Shown here in pieces: positions 14,601-29,600 of a DNA stretch of 64,000 bases (position 1 is the stretch's first letter; every line of letters starts with the position of its first letter). The DNA comes from Rhyacichthys aspro (Eukaryota > Chordata > Actinopteri > Gobiiformes > Rhyacichthyidae). Location of the stretch: contig CM072148.1 in the NCBI GenBank assembly GCA_036850595.1, positions 23,703,394 to 23,767,393 of the forward strand. The letters are read 5' to 3'. The notes beneath the pieces are model-generated. The model had not been told where the DNA came from and did not search any database. It saw only the letters and a program-made list of their open reading frames with translations. The translations under genes and the position numbers were made by a program.

Positions 14601-17600
14601 TGTGGATGTTAGTAGCTCACAGACTGCTAACATAGGCTTACACTTACAGATGGCATTGAAATTTACATGTTGTTATAACATAAATTCATTGTGCACATAG
14701 AATATTTGGATTGAGGGCTGCACCGACTCCTAGCGGGGTGGCTTAAAGAGTTACCCTGTACATATGGAATATATAACGGAGTGAAGAGATAGTCTTGAGA
14801 CGATTGAGAATGTACTGTTACGTTGTAACCTTGGTTCTCTGAGTAAAGAGACAAGCTCTCCAACTTCAAGGCCACTCAGAGACATGTTTTGATCAAACTA
14901 TTACCGGTTACACGCCAGCGCATGCGCTATATAGGCATAGCCAGGGGCGTGTCCAGACAAGCTGGTGTGTCTTAAAGAAGTATACACACCCAGAAAGGCA
15001 GGGGGTCATTCCCCTGTACATATGGAATATGTGGAGAGATAGTCTCTTCACTTAGAGAACCAAAGTTACAGCATAACTGTATGTTCTGTCTGTGGGCTGG
15101 ACTGACCTGTGGACCCTCTAGCTGGACTCAGAGACAGCTTAGTCTCCTCACGGGTCATGCTGCGAGGACGGGTGCGCGTTTTCTTCCCTGAAGCCCGTCC
15201 TGTGGTGGTAGACTTCTGCCTGAGCATTTTTTCCAGGTCATCCATAATGCGGAGCTGCTGGCGCCGGGCGTACTCACCCCGCGTGAAGTCTCCACGGCAG
15301 GCCGGGGTGGTTGGAGGGGTGGGGGAAGGAGAGGTAGCACCAGTGGCGGGCATCTCACAAGGAGACCCTGCTCTCTGGTTTGGATCTGCCAGTCTGAGCA
15401 CAGAACAGAGATGGACTTCAGTCTTAGGTCTTTTGTATAATTACTGTCTTTTGTTTTTGTGAAGCCCTTTGAGGAACTTGTTGTTATGATACTGGGCTGT
15501 ACAAATTGACTTGACTTGAATTTCATTTTTGAAACTCAATCGTCATGTCATAAGTTAAATGACATGAAATGCTAAATGTAAACAAGCACAGTAGTTTTAC
15601 TGACTTGGTACATTTTTTGATAATAGTGACGTAACTAGTGTGTGCTGTATCAAACTGAACTGTACCAAAGTTTAAATAAAGTTGGTTTACAGAAAACTCA
15701 ACTCAAGTACATTTGTGTGTTCAATAACATGTTTACATGTGACTACAATGGGTTTGTAGATTAAGGCTCATAACCAGCATAACAATTTATCTGACCAAGA
15801 GACAGTTGTCTGACAGGAAATCAAGAGAAGAGACAGAGGGGATGAAAAAGAGTTAATAAACCCAAGTCACTCGCTTGGGGTAAATGTTCTCCCTGTTGAG
15901 CCACAGAATGTCAAATGGGGATTGTATTTGAATTTATCTAGCATTTGAGGTTGTTTTAATTGTTCTTTTGGCTGATCTGCCACCTGTTGGTGATCTTCTC
16001 TTCAGCCATGGTCACCTGTTTTCTCTGTCCTGATCGTGCCAGTGCCTGCGCCTCCTCAGCTCCTCTGTTCTCTTCTGCTGTCGTTCCAACAGCGCTGCCC
16101 TGCGCTGAGCCATTTCCCCTTCACTGTGCATGCCCTCCTGCAACACACCAGTGATAGTCATATAGGTGTGACATGACACTGGAAACAAAAGGAGGACTGC
16201 TCTCAGGAGGAGCAAAAAATCAAACCAAACTAGAACACGAAAGGCAGACTGAAGAGCACTTCAACAACTAAACAAACCCTGGGAGGTGTAGGAGGGAACT
16301 GGGCAATAATAAGCTAAAGGCAGAGATGTACACTCACATGTACAAGTCTTTTTGTACAAGTCCAAGTCAAGTCTCAAGTCTTTGACCACGAGTCCAAGAC
16401 AAGTCCAAGTCTTTTGATCCCTAGCCGAAGTCAAGTCTTTTGGTCACTTTTGATACTGCTGTCTTATTAATAAACCTATTGTATATGAATCAGTTTGAAA
16501 AAGTAAGCTATAGAGTATAGTTCATTTCAAAATAGAAAGAACAACAAAACATTTTTAGTATTCTTAACTAGGGATGCATCAATCCAGCTTTTTTAGTACA
16601 GATCCTGATCCAGGTGCTTAGAGGATCTGTAGGTATCAGATACTGACCCAATCCATCTGGTTTTTGAATATAGATCATATGAATAAAGACCCTTGTATTT
16701 GTTACATGACCCATTATGGAGATAGGGGTTATTATTACATTTTATGGTAATGAGTAGATTTGTCCAAATAGAAAGAAAGTAAAGACCAGCTCTTTTACTA
16801 TTGTATAGCCATACAATATCAACTTAGAAAAGAGTAATTCATTTTTATTTATGATTCATTCTTTATGATTGTTGTAGTAGACTACTCTAATCCAGAGGTT
16901 AGCACTGATCGAACCAAAAGGAATAGAATTCATCCTCAGGAAGAAGACAAGTTAATAAACCAGCTGATTTTAGGGACTGTAGCTTTACTGTTTTACACTC
17001 AAAATGAATAAAATGTCTTACAACAGCAGCTTTGTCAAACCTCACTCACTCAATTGCTCAATGGGGCTCTGTGCTAACACTCGGAGGAAAGGGCTGTGAA
17101 ACTGTGATAAAAGTGTTACAAACAGTTAGCTTTCCTTTAGCTCGTTACTAACAAGAAGCTGAAATCTGAACAGTTAATAACAAGTATAGACAAAGCAGGT
17201 GGATATATCACACTCTTGTTCCCTCTCCCTGATTCAGATGGACCTGCTCTTCTCGTGAGGGTGCAGTGCGCTGTTCCCCATTAGTGAGATCATGCTCCCG
17301 GCGCTGCCGTTGTGTCCCACGTTGTTCTCAATAACAATTGAATAGTTTATAACAAAATCTAAAAAAAACAAATCTCCACTCCGCTGATTTGACAAATAGA
17401 ACAAGAAATAAAAAGAGCGCCGAGCAGGTGGGAAAAGGTTAATTGTCAACGAGTCTCAAACTGCAAGTCCAAGTCAAGTCCCGGGTCTTTGGACCACGAG
17501 TCCGAGTCGAGTTACAAGTCTCGCTGTTATTCACTCCACAATCTGTACTGTTCCCTGCCCCCCCTCTCACTCTAACTCATTAAAGACTGACAGTTGTGCG

Positions 17601-20600
17601 AAGGACTTGGATGCACTTTATATGCATTTTACACATTAACATTTTGTAATTTTTAAAACACTTCATGCCTCATGCTGATAATTGTTGTAATCTTTGCTAT
17701 TTATGGGATTGCATTCATTATCTTGCACTTATTCTGTGCCTTTTGTGAATTATGCTCTAATTAAAGCCCATGACAATAAAGAAGTGAATTGAAATTGAAA
17801 CGAAATAAGCTGCAGCATGATGTAACCATTAGTATCAGAAGCAAAGCAGATTTATGATTACTAAATTCTATTTAGTTGATGGTGCAGTTTTTAAAAATAT
17901 AATTGGGAACACAATTTTTCAAAACAAATACCGTATTTTCCGGACTATAGAGCACACCTAAATAGAAGCTGCACCCACTAAAATTTAAAAGAAATATATA
18001 TTTTGTCACATATAAGCCGCACCGGACTATAAGCCGCCGATATCCAGGCTGAGAAATAAGATATTTACATGGAAAGATTTTGTACCAAAAGTGTTTATTC
18101 ACATACTTGAACTGATTGTTTCGAACAGTGCCTGTAACACGGCAGTTGTCTCGTTTTTGCACTTCCTGCTAGAGCGCCCCCCTGAGGGCTGAAGAAAAAT
18201 TCATAGAAAAGCCACATCTCTGTATAAGCCGCATGGTTCAAAGCATGGGAAAAAAGTTTATAGTCCAGAAAATACGGTAAGTTTTACTTTTACAAAACAT
18301 TACTGAGGTAAAGCAATTTTATTATTATTAGCTTTTAGAAGTCTAATTAGAAGGCTAATTTCACAATATTCTGAAAGACACTGAAACTAACATGATTCAG
18401 AATTATCAGTTTTCCCAGATATCATATTGTGCACAATGTAGAGAATTTTTAGAAGTCCTGGTTTTACCTTTCCACATAAACTGCCTTACTCTGGATGCCA
18501 CATGACATGAAATTAAATGTGAATCAAATGTTTGCTGGTGTGGGTTTCACTGACCATATAGAAGAAGCCTATCCCTCCTCGGAGCCCGCTCTCACTGAAC
18601 TCTCCATTGGTTTCGGCGCTGATTTCACAGCTGGGGCGCTCCGGGGGCCCCTCTGCATTGGAGTCACTCTGTGGGGGTTTCTGGTCTGGGGGGTCCACGT
18701 CCCCCACTCTGGCAGACTCTGTTTGGTCGCTCATAGAGTCAGAGGAAAACTCATGGGCCTCATCAGTGGGCTCATCACTCCCCCCCTCTGCCCCCCCCAG
18801 AGAGGACAAAGAGGCCATCAGACTGGACTTGTCTGCCACTGGGTCCCCTTCTGGACCCCCACTAAAGGCAGACAGGGACAGGGTCTCACTGTGCACAGAG
18901 CACTCTGAGGGACTGCCTTCCACCAGCCGCGGGACTACTTGCGAGGACTCCCTCTCATCCTGCTCCAGCTCCAGGCTGAACTGGGTGGGGGTCTCACTGG
19001 AGCCTGTGTCTGAGGTGCTCTCCTCAGGTTGTGGTGGGGGGCCAGTCTGAGGGGACTCCTGTGGGGTCTTCGGGCCCCCGATTCGGAAGGAGGAGGAGGT
19101 CTGGACTTGGCACTTGCTCGGCGACACGCGTCGTAGGTGTGGCAGCGAGTCCACGTTCTGAGGAGGGGTCAGGACACGGGTCAGAGGAGGGAACTTGAGC
19201 TCAGCAGGACGCGGGTGGGGGGTGTGAGGTCGAAGTTGGGCTGCAGGGCTGCGGGGGGCAGAGGTCTTGGTGCGAGGGTTGGGGCAAGACGAGGATAGGG
19301 GGCTTTTAGAAGACCCTGAAGAGCGACGGGATGCACCAGGACCTGTGGGGATAACCCAGGCTTCACTCACGCTCCTGTTGGGGGTCTTGATGGGGGTGCG
19401 GGGTAGGGTCTTGGTGGGCATGGGAGAAGGTTTGTTCTTTGGGGAGTTTTTGGGGGTGGTCCTGGGCCACTGGCTGCTCAGTAGCTGCTGCTGCTGCTGG
19501 GTCAGCTTCTGCATGTCCTTCTGGAGGCACTGCAAGGCATCACTCAGCTTCTGCACCACCTCGTTGTACTCCTGCACCCCTGGACCGGACCCCAGGCCTG
19601 GTGCAGGCCCCGACCCACCCTCTCTGTCTTTCTTGCTGTCCAGAGAGAAGGTAACCTGCTTCTCCAGCCGAGGGGGCACAGGGGCACAGGTCTTTTCTTT
19701 CTCATCCCTCTCCTCCTCTCTCTGGAGTTGCTCCTCCACCTGTGTGAGCTGCTCATCCAGGCTCAGGTGGTCCCTTCCAGTGTTGCCACCTGTGCCCCCC
19801 CCTCCCTCACCCTGCTCCCGCTGCAGTTGCAGGAAGGCACTCTTTCCCAACCTCTGTCTGTGTTTGGCAAATATGGCTTCTATGCGTTTTTTTTGGGCTT
19901 CAATGCTCTTGCGTTTCTCCTCGAGGCGTGCCCCCAGGGCCAGAGCCTCGGGGCCTGGTGTCCCAGGACCATCCTGCTGTCCGGACACCAGGGCTGGGCT
20001 TCCTGGTGTGGTGGGGGCGGAGTTAGCTTGTTCTCCAGGGGCAGCGGGGTGCCTCCTCCTGCTGTCTCGCCTCTCTGCAAAACTGGTCATGCGAGGGCTG
20101 CCACTGGGGCTGTGGTTACTATGATGACCCCAGCTTGGACGAATGTTTCCAGGGATGTTCCTTGAGGTGTCATCTGAAGCCTCCGAGGAGTCCACGCTGC
20201 CGTCCCTGAGCACCGAGTCATCGTCTCGAGACATGTCTGAGGAGCGTCCCGGCCTCCGATTCCCCCCACTCCCTCGGGACGGGACGGAGCTGCTGAGACG
20301 GGGGCCCTCCTCTTCAGGGGAGTGCAGGTAAAACCCAGCAGGGGCCCCTTCAGGACGCAGGCGTGGCTCTGGCAGGCTCTTTCTAGGGCACATCGCCTCC
20401 TCAATGGTGGGCAGCTCTCCCAGTGGAGCCATATAGGGCCCCCAGGAGCGCTGCGCCGGGGCCGAGGTGCTGACCAGGTGGCTGAGGTCCTCGGGGGGGC
20501 TGTATGCACTCACAGGTGAGGTCATAGTAGGGATGGCAGGGACCGGGCTGTCGGTGCTGACGGAGCGAAACACACAGTCGATTGGGTTGCCCATGACAAT

Positions 20601-23600
20601 GTCTACATCACTGTCCAGCCCAAATGGGATGCTGAAAGCCACTGCGGACAGAGGGCGACTGCAGAGACGCACAGATGGAGGGATGGAGGGATGAACGAGG
20701 CGTAGGCAGATGAAGGAGGGGGGGGGCACGACACAGCCACACAGCACAAAAGCCAAAAGAACATGGTTAAAAAGTAAGGTAAAATATGAGCGCACCACCA
20801 CATTTACCATAAAGAGACATGCTTTACCTGATCTGCTTCTTTGCCCAACTTTTGCTTTCTGCAAAAATAAAGAAGATGTGTTGTTGTATGTGCTTTTTCA
20901 GTCTGTTTTTCCTTCTTATGTTAGTTTTAATCATATACTTGTATGCCTTGTTTACACCAAGTGGCACAATGTGGTTCAAACTGACAGTAGAACTATTACT
21001 ATTAAGGGTGCTCTGATTGTTCAGCCGTCGATCATGATCGGCTGATAATGGCTTCAAATAGTGAGCAGTGATCAGCTAAAACGGCCAGCAGGGCCAATCA
21101 AATTACTCAAAATGCGACTTTCACTGTTTGTTGCCACAAAAATAGGCTCCACAACTCCATGAACCTCATCTGACATTTAAAGGTGAGTTACGTCAATAAA
21201 TAAGAGGGAGTAGCTCAAAGATAACCAGCACTCAAATGAAAAAAGCAGCTCAAATGTCACTCACACATCTTGTCATCACAGACGTGCCCAAGCATGATTT
21301 GGGAGGATCATGAAATACGTATACGTATTTTTTCTGATAGAATATATGGAACCTAAAGGAGGACTTTTGCCTGCCACTGTCTAATGAATGCAGTGGAAAG
21401 CTGTAATTTAGTACAAGACAATTCATCCATCTAGATTTGTACATTTCTCTTTGTATATCATTTTTGATCTTTATATTTCAGCGTGTCATTCTACTGGAAC
21501 AGGACTATATTCTTACCTGGTGATACTGGAGAAGAGATGGGAACAAAGGGTTGCTTGAAGATATAGGAAGGAGAACCACTACGAAAACAAACAAGAGTAT
21601 TTGAGAAAATATTATTACTTGTGTCCAAGCAGATGTGTTTGATTTAAAGCTTTCACTTCTTTTCGAATACAGGTGTTTTTATATAAATATGGAAGAACGT
21701 TCTGCATTTCATCATTCAGCTGAAAATATAATCAGCAATTGCTAATGAGCCTGGATATTGTTTTTATATTATTTCATGTGTGTGTCTGCAGAGGGTCTGG
21801 TACCTGTTACTGTTGCCACTAACAGGACTGGTGCAGTCCAGTATTCCTGATAAATCTAAAAGACCAACACACTGGTCAGCTGTAAACAATACAAAAAAAC
21901 TGTGTTACTGTATTGTAAGGATGGTGTCACTCACCTTTAAGGTCGATGGGCTGTATGGGTTTGACAAAATCAGGCTTCTTCACCTCAAACCATTCCATCA
22001 GCTCAGCCAGAAAGCTCATGATGTTTAGCTGGGGACGAGAAGTTCACAGGAGAGAGACTGCGGTGGTTAGGAACAACAGTGTGGACACTCCTGTCCACAA
22101 AATAAAACAACATCTATTAGAACATCGTAGCAAAAATGTGAAAGGACAGCAATTCTCTAATGAGGTGAAAATATGACAAATATATTTTCTCTCGCTTGGG
22201 AATTTACTATTTTCCTAGTTCATCTTGATTTACTTCACCAAAGTTTGACTCAAATATTAGCTCAAAGGGTTAGACAAAATCTCAAGAAACTTCAACTTAG
22301 AACAAGTACTCTGCATTATCAGCAGTACTGCTGTGTAAGTGTGCCAAATGATTTAGCAGAAGGCATCTAGACAAGAATTTTATGCTTTAAACCATTTGAC
22401 ATAATTTATTTCTGACAGAGAGGTAAAGGCTGCAGGTATATGTAACTGAACCAACACAAACATTGTAATTTATCGGTAATTAGAGGGTAACACTTATCAA
22501 CACTTTTGTGTTCCTGTTGTTGCTGTGTTAATGCAGTTGTGTTACTTACATGTAACAGTGGAGGTGCGTAGAGGAGGTCTTCCACCGCCAGGGGGCAACA
22601 GCTCTGCAAATGAGTCTCACAGAACTCTCTGATCAGCTGTAGATTGTACACGCTGTCTGCCACTGACATGGTGTCCTTCAGACACACATCTGTAAGAACA
22701 TGACAGCATTTACAAGTAACGTATGTGATCAGTACATAACATAAAATAGCATCCATACAACCCTTTTGCAACACTTTTGTTCTTTAAAGACATTTAAGTA
22801 CCAACTCTGTGAATGCATCATTATGTTTACATCACCAGATGCTGAAGGGACACTTAAGTTCTTTATAATAAACTGATATCCTGTATTAAATAATGTAACT
22901 AATTAATTACTAATTATTTTATTTACATTTATTAAACTGACATTAACCTTAGAAACAAGTGGACATGGACTGATAATGCTGCAACCAGTGGTATCTGACT
23001 AGTTTAATTCTGTTTTTTATAACTCTTTCTTTATTGTTTTCGATGGATGGATTTTGGGACATCAGATTCACTTTTATGAACCAATTGCTTTCAGAGGACA
23101 GTATAGTCAATTATGCATGTGTATTCTCAGGAGATGTACGTATTAGACTATGGATTTCCATTGTCAGCATCTGCATGCATACAGGGGAAATCCATTATCA
23201 TTACATGAGCCCAAATGAGAGGTTTATGGGGGGCAGCAGTACCCTCCAGAGGCAGCAGGCTGGGGCAGTAGAAGTGCAGCACAGCAGCTATAGCACAGCC
23301 ATTAGACAGATCTTTAACCCCAGAAACCAGAGGGAACGTCGGAGTCAGCTTCGACTGCACTTTGTCCTTCCTGTAGCGGATCTATGACACAAACAAACAC
23401 AACCATGGAGAAGATGAACACCAAGTAAAGACATGGAAATACTGATTGAAGCAGCGAGGGAGCAGAAAGTGACAAAAGCTACACCACACAAAAGGTGTAT
23501 CAACTCAGAGTTATTAAACAGAGTTTAAACAAACATAAACGCAGCAAAAACAGGACTCAAAACCATCCAATCAGACAATAAAAGCAGATACACAACGCAT

Positions 23601-26600
23601 GTCTACAAAACTGAATAAAGAAATGCTCACATACACACTGGCACTCGCCCTCCTTAGTGCCAGGACTGAGGAGGGCAGCACAGAAACACAAGGTGGGTAG
23701 AGCAATGCTGGTGGTTACCAGTGAGAATGACTGTGAGTCTTTGTGTCATGCATTCAACCTCAGGCTGTAGCTTCACTGAGAACATGCGTCTACTATGTAC
23801 TTTTATCCGCCACTGGGTTTGTGGAAAAATGTCCCAGTTTGGAAATCTGGGAAAATGGGCACCCTAGTCATGCAGCAGCTACAGACACTGACTGTGAGCC
23901 TTTCTGACTCTTTTCAACATAGGGTCACTACTGCAGTTAACACAATGATAAAGTAATACTAAAGTCACAGAGCTGAGAAACATTTGGAATTGCCTGTCTG
24001 GAATACGTTGTTTTCCATCCATTTGACATTGCCCAAAGATGAAAAACATGAAGCTGAAGAGTGTGAGAGCAGTGTAAATGTCCCATAGATATGAATGGAT
24101 GTGAGTGTAAATGCATGTCTGCCTTGAGTTTAGCTGAGGATTGCATTCCGCTTTACGGATAGGGCAGCAATAGGCCCCACCCCCCCTCAGTCACATCATG
24201 TGTGTTGCTATGGTGATATGGGAGATGCAGGTGAGAGTAGAGCAAGACGTTATACGTTACCACAGGTGGCTTATTCCCCGACTCCTTCAAACAAAAAGCG
24301 ATAGCATGCTGGATGGAGGGATGGCAAAGAGAGGGAGACAGGCATAAATGACAGGAGCCACTCTTTAGGGGAAAGCCACACCAACAAGTCACATGACACA
24401 CCAAGAAGGACAAGGGGGGGGGGGGGGGCCATAGGGGGGCTGCAATGGGACAAACACATGGGCAAAAACCATTAAATAACCCCCCTACACTAAACAGCTA
24501 AACTGCTCCTGATTCAGATAGAGGATAGAAACATGGGCCATTGACCAATTAGGGACAAAGAAAGATGGTGTGTGGAGAATGAAAAAGGACTAAAGTGTCT
24601 CCACAAGCCCCACAGCTGATCAGAGCGTGAGTATTAACTTTTTCATGTGACAATGTACATTCATATCATATGAAGTCGTAACTAATACAAGTGCATAGTA
24701 AATTACTAAATTATCCTCAGAATGGGTTTAATTGTCTGCATTATGTTGGGATCCACAATGATTTTAGTGCAAAATTTAAACAGACCCTTCTGAAATCTGA
24801 TCCAGACCAGGACTGTTAGAGATGTTTCTGACTGGGTAGTTGAGACATATTAGAGATAAGTTCAACTAGCTTCGTAGTATGAGGACCCTGGTGTAGTATT
24901 AGAGCTAACTTGTAAAACATCAGCCATTAACTCTTTCTCTTTTTCTCCAGTGTGCTTAAAAAATAAGAAATCTTGATATTCAGATGAGAGGAGGTAGAGA
25001 GGGAAAGAGGTGTTGAAGTTTAGAGTGGTAGAAAGCTGTTCACAGTGAAAGTTACTGGGTGCGGCACCTGCTATAGTGTTCAATATAAAATTTGACAGAT
25101 TTAAAACCATTAGGGCAATAAATTTGACAGATATACAACATGGCTGTAGCTTCCAACCTCATTCTGTTTCCATGTTAGAAGTGTTTTCCAAAGTATCATT
25201 GGCCTTATATCACATTTATGGGTAAAATACCACAAAACACGTTGGAAGTTTATAGCGAGATAAGAGATGGGTGTGGAAAGTTATGTTTATATGAGAAAAT
25301 TTTAAGTGAAGCCATAGAGGCACATCATTTTTTGGGGCCCTATTTTTTGTGCCCGCCTCCTGCAATAGATGGTTCTGTTTCACTCTGTTGCTGAGATTAA
25401 AAAGGTAGTGGTGATTTCTGTGATAACTCTAATCCCTGAACTTAACTAATTCTAAATTTTGATGTATTGATACACATTTCAGAACAAGCCACCTCAGAGA
25501 TATAGGAGGCCTTTTAGCAGCACATCCACAGCATGAGCTTTGTTCACAAACACAAGACAGGACTTACCGGAACCAGTTTCCAGTACCAACGGCTGGACTG
25601 ATTCTGAAACAGGATCAGAGGGTAAAACAGTCACTGAGAGTTCAGAGATGAGACGCTTTAGAACAGCAGCCTGTGATCTGACTTGTGTGGTGTCTTCACT
25701 GTGGGGTGTGGTCAGTTGAGACAGCAGCAACATATATTACAATAGTGATGTCATACCAGTATCAGACAAATTTGGTTTCTAAGAAATATAAAGTAATTTT
25801 AAAGTGACCTTTTCCTAGGGTGAGGATTCATGATTGTTCTGTCAACTGCACCATCACCATTTAGAAAAAGTTCCACTTTCTTAATCCCAATGCAGGGCAT
25901 TAAAGTGCAACAGTATGGTACAACTATTCTAGGACCCTTCATATACATATTGACAAAAATGTAACTAAAGCCAGACAGAACAGATGAGGACATGGGGAAC
26001 ATTTGTGTGGAAGTAGTGGGAAAGACTGACAGGACATCTACGTGTGTGTACATTTACCGGGTCCTGAGCAGGCTGTACATCTGTACAGGTCTGGGATTTG
26101 GGGGCTTCCTCTTCTTCTTCTGTACTTTCCCGTAACTTCTGGTTTAACTGTGAAGATAGATGCCGTGTTACTTATACTAAATCAGGAAGTGTTATTTTGT
26201 GGGGGGCATTTTTCACTATTGGATTCTATGTATGGATAAAAGGCCTCACCCTGTTCACCCAGAAAAGCAGAGCATTCTCCCACAGAGCACCTGCACCTAT
26301 CTGCTCTGCCTCCGCTGCCATCTCGACTCGGCCCACTGTCTCCCGAGCAGCCAGGGACATCAGTGCATCTATAAGACCCAGATGGGCCTTCTGCAAAAAA
26401 AAAAAAAAAAAAAAATACATTTGTCGTAAGATAAGAGTGTATACTACAAGCATCAATTTAAAGTAGCACTGCATAAAGTTTTGCCCAAAAATATGTTCAA
26501 AATCATGCTGATGGTTCTTAGACATGAGATCAGTACAATCATGCCTATCTTACTGACACTAGTTCCACCTGCCAGACCATAACAGCTGCAGCCAATGCTG

Positions 26601-29600
26601 GCTGTGCATTTTTGAGTTAGCCTTTCACCTTTCTTCCGCTTTTTTCTTTTGTAGGGGCTTAGATCTGGAGGTTTTTTTTAGGGTTAGCAGTGTGTCAAGG
26701 GATTCTACAGCCCTGTACAGGGCTGGCCTGTCTGACTTACAGTCCGTATGTTCTGTTTCCTCGGCTCACCACGGCCCTTTTGCTTTGTTAATTTTTCAGC
26801 ACGAAAGGCCTTGATATTTGCAAAACTAAAACTAAATAAACAAAAGCTTAATTATGAGCCTTTGTCTCCTCCTGTGTCCGTCTTAAATATGTTTCACCCT
26901 AGGGTCATAACAAAAGAATAAAGCATGTTTTCCCCTTTCTATAGACAAAACTGAGTGCATTAGGACCCACAAAGCAGCTCAGGCTGGAGAAAAGGCCTGC
27001 ATCTCAAGAAGGAAACTAGGTCACGCTGTGGTGAACGGACTTAAACTCTAGATACAGCCTAGGTGCTACTGGACCTAACCTGTGTCATAGATTTGCTTTG
27101 CTCTTTGAACTGACTCTTTCAGATATAATTACATTCATAATATTTGAGTCTGACTGACCATCCTGATGGGAGCAGAGCTGAGGTCCTCCTCTGTGATGTC
27201 TTCATTGGGGGTCTTCGCAGTGATACCCTTCTTGATGAGGAACTGCAGCAGGGCAGAGTTATCAGCCAGAGCCCCCTGCGCCCCTGACTGGGAGACCCCC
27301 TGCACTTTGCAGTAGAAGTCTGGAGACAGCAGCAGCTGGGACACAGCCGGTTTGAGGTGCTCCTGTTCATACTGGTCTGTGTAGAGAGGCTCCCGCAGCT
27401 CTACTGCGACGTTCTCTGAGGGGACATATGCAAAAATATGATTAATAAGATTATGGAGCAAATATCACTCTTTGAGTCCAGAAGAAAAGGTTCAGGTCCA
27501 GATTCAAGGTTTGATAACACTTGCCTGAGTGTGGAGGAGACTATAGTCTAATTATTCTAATCGCGGAGTGTTAATTGGTTAGAATGCCCATACGACCCCA
27601 AACAATGATAAACCAGAATAATCTGTGTGTGTGTGTTTGCTACCTTACTGCTACTTGTGTATTGCAACAGAAAACTCAATTTATACCTACTTAGAATGAC
27701 TCACTAAATTGCAGTCCTGCCTTCAAAACACGGAGATTACCATTAGCTCAAGAAGTAGGCTACAATTCTTCTAAATGAATGAAATCATTGATCGTTTTCA
27801 CAATTGATAAAATCATTCGACAGCACAAATGTAAGAGATCTGTTCCATAGAGAAAGTGCTAGCTTTGTGCTTTTCAACCTGATTATTGTGACATATTAAA
27901 ACTGTAAGGTTTGATTCACAGTTAACACTCTTTGAACTGAACTTCTTGCGGCTAAACATTGCAATTTAAGTGGATCAAGAAAGTCAAAATCTGATTCCTC
28001 ATTTTCTGTGGCCTTTCTGAAGATATAGAATGGAGCTGTGCAAGTGTCCGAGCGAGTGGGGCTGCTGTGGAATAATGTCATCATGTGGATGAACAGCTCC
28101 CATGTCTACTTCTGACTCTGTCACAGTGAGCGGGTCATCACAGACAGGACCCACTCTGACCCACATTCACACCACACACAAACAAGTCTTGTTTTTTAAT
28201 TCATAGACTCTCTTTAGAACATTTCTTACTTAGAATTGTATTCAATGTGAAATTTAACTCTCTTTTGAACTCCCACTGCTTATTTATTTTGCGTCACAGA
28301 AGGCCACACCCCGTGTCCGTACCCTTTGGGCCTCATTGTAGACTAAACTGCCTGTTAACTTAAGGAGAGAGGAAACAAACACTAATAGGAAAACACTTAT
28401 GTGGGAAATTTGGAGTCAGTATAGTTCACCTGTACATGCATGTCTGAGAGAACCTTTTAATGTAAAATCCATATTATTCATTTAACTTCTTCCGGTTGTG
28501 GGTGACTGGAGTCTATCCCAGCAGCTTTGGGCCTGAGGCAGGGCCCACCCTGGACAATGGCCAATTAGTCACAAGGCTAACACTTTTTGCTTTGAGGCAG
28601 GAGAATCTCATGCACTTTGTAGGTTCTGTTAAACTGTCTTTTTCCAAACTACAGAGAAGAAAACTGTTGTTGGGTTTGTGACACAAACATTTCTATGTAA
28701 TATAGCCTATAAAATATATACATATTATACTCATCATTTGCTGCTGTCCTGTTACTTTTTCCATTGTTACTTTTATAAAATACACATGTAGACATTATGA
28801 ACGGAAAGATTGGTTCTTCGTAGCCTTGTGTAACTCTGTCCCTTTCATTCGTCCTCTCTTTGCTTAAACAAGGACAAAAAAACTGCAGTGAATTTCAACC
28901 TCTCTCACTGTAACTGAGTCAACAAAATACAGAACGCACAGCACACACAGAGAACACATGAGCGAGCAGCGAGTCTGTCCACACTGCTGCAGGGTTTAGG
29001 GTAAAAGAGATAATCCAATGGACACTGAAGTAGTTCAGATTTTTAGAAGTGTGTCAAATCTTTAACTGGACTTCCACTGGACTAGATTTACAGCAGTGTA
29101 TAGTCTCTGTGATGATGCTCTTGTCTGCTTCTCCAAATAGACCTAGATAGAGCTAACAGCACCACATTTTCTAAACGTGGAACAATCTCCGTGAACTCTT
29201 TGAAACAGAGCAGCAGTGAGAGAAACGTGTCAATGGTTGCCATGGAGATAAACAGACAGCTCCACAGAGATGACAACAGACCGATACTGAGCCTGTGAGC
29301 ACTGCCTTACAAAAAATATTATCTTGTATTGTAAAGATTTCCAAACTGGTTAAAACAAAGGTAACTGTTTCCGTTTTTTAGACATAAACCTAGGAGCATT
29401 TACAGTACAATAACAATATAATAATAACACCATTATTTTTATAGATGACCAACTGAAGATAAGTTGACGTCAGTCTTATTGCTAAATGTGTGACAAATTG
29501 GCAGAAATTTCAACATGGCCAACTCAATATCAAAGCAAAATGTCACAATATTCTGTGTGCCAGACTTTATTTGCAAGTCAAATAACAGGTCGAGTGGAAA

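Noticed and set aside
19267..20124. Long plus-strand open frame (285 codons) inside camsap3
   Set aside because: It is exactly antisense to camsap3 exon 12, a GC-rich coding exon, and has no domain of its own.
26226..26525. 99-codon minus frame over camsap3 exon 3
   Set aside because: It reads the T tract as polyphenylalanine. Only the part between the splice sites is coding.
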